Shown: positions 33,574-37,586 of the stretch, piece by piece
Numbering within the stretch: position 1 is the stretch's first letter
Layout: each line of letters begins with the position of its first letter
NCBI GenBank assembly: GCA_045538195.1
Contig: JAZSRA010000049.1
Span: 1 to 37,586 of the forward strand
Reading direction: 5' to 3'
Length of the DNA: 37,586 nt
DNA from: SVTX01 sp045538195
GTDB lineage: Bacteria > Bacillota > Clostridia > Oscillospirales > CAG-272
The notes under the pieces: generated by a model
The model's input: only the letters and a program-made list of their open reading frames with translations
Databases searched by the model: none
What the model was told of the DNA's origin: nothing
Translations under genes and position numbers: made by a program

Positions 33574-34575
33574 ATGGCAAAGGGAATCATTGATCTTAAC
33601 GCGAGCATTATATCCACGGGCAACACGGTGGGCAAAAAGGAATTCGAAGGCCCCTTGGGGTCGCTTTTCGATACACACGATACCGACGACCGCTTCGGCA
33701 TGGAAACTTGGGAGAAGGCGGAGAGTGAGATGCAGCGTCTTGCTTTCAATATGGCGTTGAAAAAGGCAGGACTTGGATTTGAGGACATCGGAGCAATTTT
33801 TGCGGGCGATCTTCTCAATCAGTGCGTCGGTTCATCCTACGGACTTCTTGGGTGCATGGTGCCTTATTTCGGCATATACGGCGCATGCTCGACGGCAGGC
33901 GAGGGAATGATGCTGGCGGCGACAATGACTACTCACAAGATATTTGAGCGTTGCGCCGCGGTCACCAGTTCTCATAACTGTTCGGCGGAGCGTCAGTACC
34001 GCACGCCCATCGAGTACGGAGGACAGAGAACACCTACCTCTCAGTGGACGGTAACAGGCTCGGGAGCGTTTATTATCGGTGACGGCGACGCAGGTAAGGT
34101 CAAGATACGCGCGGGGATGCCCGGGAGAGTCATAGAAAAGGGAATAAACGATGCAAATAACATGGGTGCGGCGATGGCACCTGCTATATGCGACACCTTT
34201 TGCCGTTATTTTGCCGAGAGCGGTACAAAGCCTCAGGATTATGACCTGATCGTCACAGGCGACCTCGGTCACGAGGGAGCGTCTATATTGCGAGAGCTGA
34301 TGGCGGTGGAGGGTCATGAATTCGGACAGAATTATACCGATTGCGGAATATTGATCTTCGACAAGGAAAGTCAGGACACCCATGCGGGCGGATCGGGTTG
34401 CGGATGCTCGGCAAGCGTTATGTCGGCGTACGTTATTCCGGAGATGGAAAAGCGACGCTTCAAGCGTACGCTTTTCGTGGCGTCGGGAGCGATGATGAGT
34501 CCCGATAGCATCAAGCAGGGCGAAAGCATACCGGCGGTAGGGCATTTGTTGATGCTTGAAGCAAGCATCAAATGA
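33574..34575 (+). CDS. spoVAD: Stage V sporulation protein AD
   Basis: This 333-aa SpoVAD has a thiolase-like fold (GIYGACSTAGEGMMLAATM, VTSSHNCSAERQYRTPIEYGGQRTPTSQWTVTG, ASGAMMSPDSIKQGESIPAVGHLL). It is part of the SpoVA complex in the spore inner membrane, binds dipicolinic acid and is needed for its uptake during sporulation. Length is as in B. subtilis. The ATG at 33574 has GGAG seven bases upstream; an earlier in-frame ATG at 33562 overlaps that site. The usual spoVAC partner is not upstream: the neighbour there is the divergent udp. Its stop codon TGA lies inside the first linker of hairpin array D. Confidence 0.96.
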   Translation: MAKGIIDLNASIISTGNTVGKKEFEGPLGSLFDTHDTDDRFGMETWEKAESEMQRLAFNMALKKAGLGFEDIGAIFAGDLLNQCVGSSYGLLGCMVPYFGIYGACSTAGEGMMLAATMTTHKIFERCAAVTSSHNCSAERQYRTPIEYGGQRTPTSQWTVTGSGAFIIGDGDAGKVKIRAGMPGRVIEKGINDANNMGAAMAPAICDTFCRYFAESGTKPQDYDLIVTGDLGHEGASILRELMAVEGHEFGQNYTDCGILIFDKESQDTHAGGSGCGCSASVMSAYVIPEMEKRRFKRTLFVASGAMMSPDSIKQGESIPAVGHLLMLEASIK

Positions 34576-34660
34576 TGTTGCGTCATTGTCGCAAATGATC
34601 CGGGCGAAGCCAAATGATGTCGCCCTTGGCGAATGATGTTGTGCCAGGCAAATGAGGAGG
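34570..34660 (+). repeat. Hairpin array D (AAATGATGT linker) between spoVAD and spoVAE
   Basis: Linkers AAATGATGT occur at 34570-34578 and 34612-34620, with variants AAATGATCC (34593-34601) and GAATGATGT (34631-34639), and a final AAATGAGGAGG from 34650. The stems between them include TGCG...CGCA, CGCC-CTTG-GGCG and TTGTGCCAGGCAA. The first linker contains the spoVAD stop codon and the last one runs into the spoVAE Shine-Dalgarno GGAGG, so the array fills the junction exactly. Confidence 0.82.
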
Positions 34661-34664
34661 AAAA

Positions 34665-35033
34665 ATGGATATTGTTTTACAAATTATACGCGCGTTTTTG
34701 GTAGGCGGCGCGCTTTGCGCTATAGCACAGATACTCATAGACAAAACTAAACTTACACCCGCAAGAATTCTGGTGACCTACGTGGTAGCCGGCGTGATAC
34801 TCGGCGCTGTCGGTCTGTATAAGCCATTGGTGGATTTCGCGGGTGCGGGAGCGACTGTTCCCTTGACGGGATTCGGATATCTTATCAGCGATGGAATACG
34901 CGAGGCGGTAGATAAGCAGGGACTTCTTGGCGCTCTCACGGGCGCGTTGACCGCCGCCGCAGGAGGTATCTCTGCCGCTCTGATCTTCGGTTATCTTGCC
35001 GCCGTGGCTTTTAAGGGAAAGAGAAGAGGATGA
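34665..35033 (+). CDS. spoVAE: Stage V sporulation protein AE (SpoVAEb type)
   Basis: This 122-aa membrane protein starts MDIVLQIIRAFLVGGALCAIA. It has three or four hydrophobic segments (about 5-22, 36-55, 85-115) and the family stretches LTPARILVTYVVAGVILG and GFGYLISDG. SpoVAE works with SpoVAC and SpoVAD in the spore inner membrane for dipicolinate movement. GAGGAGG lies four to five bases before the ATG and comes from the end of array D. It is cotranscribed with spoVAD. No clear terminator follows; 35034-35168 holds only T-rich sequence. Confidence 0.93.
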   Translation: MDIVLQIIRAFLVGGALCAIAQILIDKTKLTPARILVTYVVAGVILGAVGLYKPLVDFAGAGATVPLTGFGYLISDGIREAVDKQGLLGALTGALTAAAGGISAALIFGYLAAVAFKGKRRG

Positions 35034-35168
35034 GATACGGATACGAACGATAAAAATATCAATTTTTTGTTAGTTTTCGCTTTTTGAAGTTAAGCAAAAA
35101 AACGAGAGTACTTTTTTGTTACTTTTCACCAAAACTGTTTTTTGGCCTTCATTTTTTACCAAAAGTTA

Positions 35169-35197
35169 TTGACAAATTAGATTTTATAGGTTATAAT
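35169..35197 (+). promoter_or_regulatory. Consensus sigma-A promoter of the 271-aa membrane protein gene
   Basis: The -35 box is TTGACA (35169-35174), the spacer 17 bases and the -10 box TATAAT (35192-35197), perfect at both hexamers. The start codon is at 35236. Confidence 0.85.
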
Positions 35198-35235
35198 ATC
35201 TATTGAATTATAATTTGACTCAAAGGAGTTTAAAA

Positions 35236-36051
35236 ATGAAGGCGTCTAATTCTACCGGTGTTTCTCAATACTCGCTCGGTTTGCATAAATTCATAATAAA
35301 CGTTTTCATCCCTGTGATAGTGGTGATAATGGCTATCATGGCGGTATGCTCGCTCATTATGTTCTTTATGTGCGGACTTTACGATACTCTTCAAGTACCC
35401 GAAATTATAGCTCAGTGGACCGCTCAGCTTGAGAGTATGGGCTTGGGCTTTATGGCTCCCGTTATGGAGCTTTTCACAACGATCTGTACCAGTCTCTTTA
35501 GTCTCACCGGCGGTCTTGCTCCGGCAATGCACATCAGACATCTGACTATTTGCTATCTTTCGGTAGGCGTTGCAGTTGTTGGACTTATGTCAAGAAACGC
35601 TCTTATGTATTTTGAAAAGAAGGCATTGGTGCTTCTCAACTCGTTCCTTATGGCGATCGGTGGATACGTTATCGTGTTCGGTTGGCTCTTCCAGTACGTT
35701 CTTACCAATTTTGTTTCGGTAAAACCCACGGTTCTTACCAACGCAAGTTTCTTCGGAGTAAGAATTTTCGCTTATATCAACACCTACTATAAGCTCTTTA
35801 CCAGCCAGTTCTTCGTTGACAACCTGTTCACAGGCAAGCTTTTTGACGGGGTGCTTATTCCCAGTGTTCATTTCCCCGATGGCAGAGATATATTTGCAGA
35901 CATTGCGCTTATTCAGAAGTATCTTGCAAATAGCGAGATGACTGTTGCCATCATTACAGTAGTTTCTCTCCTTGCGGTAAGCGGTTTGCTGGTTCTGCTT
36001 GCAACGCTTTACTATAGAAAGAGAAAGTCTCTCTTTGAGTTTAGCATTTAA
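35236..36051 (+). CDS. Multi-pass membrane protein of unknown function
   Basis: This is a 271-aa protein that I do not recognise. Predicted membrane segments by eye are at about 21-50 (IINVFIPVIVVIMAIMAVCSLIMFFMC is the core), 82-100, 107-123, 132-160 and 236-262, with a basic C-terminal tail (YYRKRKS). A loop of about 70 residues between the last two segments holds FFVDNLFTGKLFDG and may face outside. There is no catalytic motif. ATG 35236 is chosen for its AAAGGAG site; an 11-codon upstream extension is not supported. It has a perfect sigma-A promoter, so strong vegetative expression is likely. It converges on sigK with a shared terminator. Confidence 0.85.
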   Translation: MKASNSTGVSQYSLGLHKFIINVFIPVIVVIMAIMAVCSLIMFFMCGLYDTLQVPEIIAQWTAQLESMGLGFMAPVMELFTTICTSLFSLTGGLAPAMHIRHLTICYLSVGVAVVGLMSRNALMYFEKKALVLLNSFLMAIGGYVIVFGWLFQYVLTNFVSVKPTVLTNASFFGVRIFAYINTYYKLFTSQFFVDNLFTGKLFDGVLIPSVHFPDGRDIFADIALIQKYLANSEMTVAIITVVSLLAVSGLLVLLATLYYRKRKSLFEFSI

Positions 36052-36060
36052 TTTATAATA

Positions 36061-36086
36061 AAAAAGCTCCCACGGGGAGCTTTTTT
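36061..36086. terminator. Bidirectional terminator between the membrane protein and sigK
   Basis: AAAAAGCTCCC (36061-36071) pairs with GGGAGCTTTTT (36075-36085) around a 3-base loop. The T-run touches the sigK stop codon (36085-36087), so the two convergent genes share one compact terminator. Confidence 0.9.
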
Positions 36087-36783
36087 AACCGCCCAAGGCG
36101 TCTCGGAGCTTTTCCAAGGCGCTTTTTTCTATTCGAGAGACGTAAGAACGGGATATTCCAAGCCGCTCGGCTATCTCCCGTTGTGTAAGTTCCTCGGTTC
36201 CAAAAAGACCGTATCGCATAATGATTATTTGCCGTTCTCGGAGGGAGAGGACGGTTTTGATGCAGGAGAGTGCCTTTGAGGTCATTATCTTTCGGTCTAC
36301 CTCCTCGGAGAGATCCTCGTCGGACGATATCACATCCATATAAGAAAGGGGATTTCCGTCGCGGTCTACGTCGATGGTCTCGTTTATGGATATTTCTGAA
36401 GAATGTTTCTTTTGCGCTCTGAAGCTCATTAGTATCTCGTTTTGAATACACTTGGAAGCGTATGTGGCAAATCGGGCGCCGTTTTCAACGTTAAATGTGT
36501 CTACCGCCTTTACCAGACCTATGGTGCCGATAGAGACAAGGTCGTCTTGATTTTTATTTTGTGAGTAGTATTTTCTCACGATGTGCGCCACAAGACGGAG
36601 ATTGTGCAGTATCAGCGTTTGTCTTGCATCCTCGCCCTTCTCGCCGCCCGACCGCATTGTGATGAAATTCTGTCGTTCCTCCTCCTGAGTCAGTGCGGGC
36701 GGGAATTTCTGTTGAGTTCCGATGCCAAGTATCGGGCTTAAAAATTTTGTCAATGCGGCGATGATTATTGTAAAGATTATCAT
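36085..36783 (-). CDS. sigK: RNA polymerase sporulation sigma factor SigK (pro-form)
   Basis: This 232-aa late mother-cell sigma factor begins with a hydrophobic pro-sequence, MIIFTIIIAALTKFLSPILG, as in pro-sigma-K, which holds it at the membrane until cleavage by SpoIVFB-type proteases. Region 2 reads HNLRLVAHIVRKYY...DDLVSIGTIGLVKAVDTFN...FATYASKCIQNEILM. Region 4 is LSLRERQIIIMRYGLFG...LTQREIAERLGISRSYVSRIEKSALEKL. The reading frame is continuous, so there is no skin-type insertion. The start is ATG 36783 with GAGGGG upstream; an in-frame extension to 36885 runs through the promoter. The large repeat copy 2 lies beyond its promoter region. Confidence 0.94.
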   Translation of the reverse strand: MIIFTIIIAALTKFLSPILGIGTQQKFPPALTQEEERQNFITMRSGGEKGEDARQTLILHNLRLVAHIVRKYYSQNKNQDDLVSIGTIGLVKAVDTFNVENGARFATYASKCIQNEILMSFRAQKKHSSEISINETIDVDRDGNPLSYMDVISSDEDLSEEVDRKIMTSKALSCIKTVLSLRERQIIIMRYGLFGTEELTQREIAERLGISRSYVSRIEKSALEKLRDALGG

Positions 36784-36812
36784 TTTATTACCCCTCGTAA
36801 AGCTTTGATACG

Positions 36813-36820
36813 AGTATATG
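36813..36820 (-). promoter_or_regulatory. Possible mother-cell (sigma-E/K-like) -10 element of sigK
   Basis: On the minus strand CATATACT resembles the sigma-E -10 consensus CATACAnT, about 30 bases upstream of the start codon. No convincing -35 box was found, so this is tentative. Confidence 0.3.
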
Positions 36821-36911
36821 AGTGCGTTGCATGTACTTATTTCAAAGGACAAATTGAATTTTAAACGATAATCTTGACTTTTCAAATTTTGATTTATATA
36901 TTAGTTTTTAT

Positions 36912-36943
36912 GTCCTTTTCTTTACTCGTTGAAAGAAAAGGAC
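36912..36943. repeat. 12-bp hairpin flanking large repeat copy 2
   Basis: GTCCTTTTCTTT (36912-36923) pairs perfectly with AAAGAAAAGGAC (36932-36943). It is of the same CTTTTCTT/AAGAAAAG type as the hairpins at 2209-2240 and 37019-37052. Confidence 0.75.
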
Positions 36944-36963
36944 GAAAAGAACGCGACTTATTG

Positions 36964-37536
36964 TTCATTTTCTGCCCACGTCGGCAGAACCTAACCAAAG
37001 AAAAACGATTTCTTATATGTACTTTTCTTGCCACCAGCTGCAAGAAAAGTACGAAAAGAAAAGCCGCACGGGTGATAGGGGCGGGTCTTACGAATAAAAA
37101 AGCAGAAAGCCGCGTTTTTATTCGTCGCGACATCCCCTCCCCCGTGTCCCCCAACCCCAAAGGGTCAATATAGTGGGATACGGCTTACAACCATATAAAA
37201 CTTTTAAGTTCAAAGAGGCTTTCCCTTCGGGAAAGGTCGCTCCGCGACAAAGCTTTAAGTTTTAATAAGATTACGGCTACAAATCAAAATTGTAAAAAGG
37301 ATTTCACTTCTTTTAAATCAATAATCTTTTTTCGTCGGCATAGCCGACAGGAGAGAGGGGTACATAGGGGAGAGAGGATGTCGCAGGGCGAGAAAAAGCG
37401 GCATGTTCGCTTTTTCTCGAACAAGACCCTCTTTCACCCTATGCGGCGTTTCTTTGGTTCAGCAAATGCTCGCATTTGCGAGCCGATCAATCGCTTGCGC
37501 TTGTTGACATTTTTCATTGTCGCTGGTGACAAGAAA
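36964..37536. repeat. Large palindrome-rich dispersed repeat, copy 2
   Basis: This has the same order of conserved blocks and the same orientation as 1764-2240, about 100 bases longer. It carries an extra 13-bp hairpin (37019-37052) inserted near the left end, between the AAAGAAA and GCCGCAC parts of the terminal repeat. Internal helices include ACGAATAAAAA/TTTTTATTCGT (37090-37100/37115-37125), CTTTCCC-TTC-GGGAAAG, GTCGC-TCC-GCGAC, GTCGGC-ATA-GCCGAC and a 12-bp perfect CGAGAAAAAGCG/CGCTTTTTCTCG. The right end has GCGGCGTTTCTTTGGTT (37443-37459), GCAAATGC-TC-GCATTTGC and a GCTGGTG loop at 37522-37528. No credible ORF. It occupies most of the 803-base stretch between sigK and the window end. 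Confidence 0.8.
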
Positions 37537-37556
37537 ATTTAGTGCTTAACTCCGCG

Positions 37557-37572
37557 ATAAATTGCAATTTAT
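37557..37572. repeat. 16-bp perfect palindrome at the right edge
   Basis: ATAAATTGCAATTTAT is perfectly self-complementary. It lies just beyond the large repeat and could be a protein site or part of the next element; the window ends too soon to tell. Confidence 0.5.
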
Positions 37573-37586
37573 AAAATCCTCCAAAG

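Noticed and set aside
36085..36783. Skin-like interruption of sigK
   Set aside because: The sigK reading frame is continuous from pro-sequence to region 4; no recombinase or break is present.
36874..37173. Short overlapping open frames in and left of large repeat copy 2
   Set aside because: They run through hairpin arms and the C-rich block; no conservation with copy 1 at the protein level.

Overview
The window looks like a chromosomal segment of an uncultured, spore-forming Clostridia (Firmicutes, gut Oscillospirales-like). The evidence is SpoVAD/SpoVAE, a pro-sequence-bearing sigma-K, AddAB rather than RecBCD, a GlgC/GlgD pair, RicT next to HolB, near-consensus sigma-A promoters and strong GGAGG ribosome sites. 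Family-level placement is inference. No rRNA, tRNA, CRISPR, prophage, transposase or plasmid gene was seen.

Left block (182-5100, minus strand): holB, ricT, a 2x[4Fe-4S]-type ferredoxin, a TrmN6-like methyltransferase and a TtcA-family tRNA thiolase. holB-ricT...trmN6 matches the B. subtilis holB-yaaT-yabA-yabB neighbourhood. A 615-base gap between trmN6 and the ferredoxin gene holds copy 1 of a large palindrome-rich repeat.

Central block (5449-17426, plus strand): a glycogen locus, glgB-glgC-glgD-glgA-glgP, then a cytoplasmic GH13 alpha-glycosidase and a degenerate FolC-like protein, ending at a strong terminator. It makes ADP-glucose (GlgC/GlgD), elongates (GlgA) and branches (GlgB) glycogen, and degrades it (GlgP, GH13). 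Enolase follows as its own unit. Three junctions in the locus and the region after enolase carry unusual hairpins or hairpin arrays.

Middle right: a minus-strand queG-addB-addA unit (tRNA queuosine maturation and double-strand break repair) from one sigma-A promoter. Divergent from it is an HtrA-like lipoprotein protease followed by an OmpR-type response regulator and a sensor kinase, then rlmA and a family 2 glycosyltransferase.

Right block: a 103-aa basic protein of unknown function with uridine phosphorylase (minus), spoVAD-spoVAE (plus), an unknown multi-pass membrane protein (plus) and sigK (minus). Copy 2 of the large repeat lies upstream of sigK at the window's right edge.

The most unusual content is non-coding. 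(1) A ~0.5-kb dispersed element occurs in two copies near opposite ends of the window. Several helices are kept although their sequences differ. (2) Four intergenic 'hairpin bead' arrays have short palindromes separated by a repeated 7-9-nt linker, with a different linker family in different arrays. One of them supplies both the stop codon of spoVAD and the Shine-Dalgarno region of spoVAE. The main protein oddity is the FolC-like pseudoenzyme at the end of the glycogen locus.
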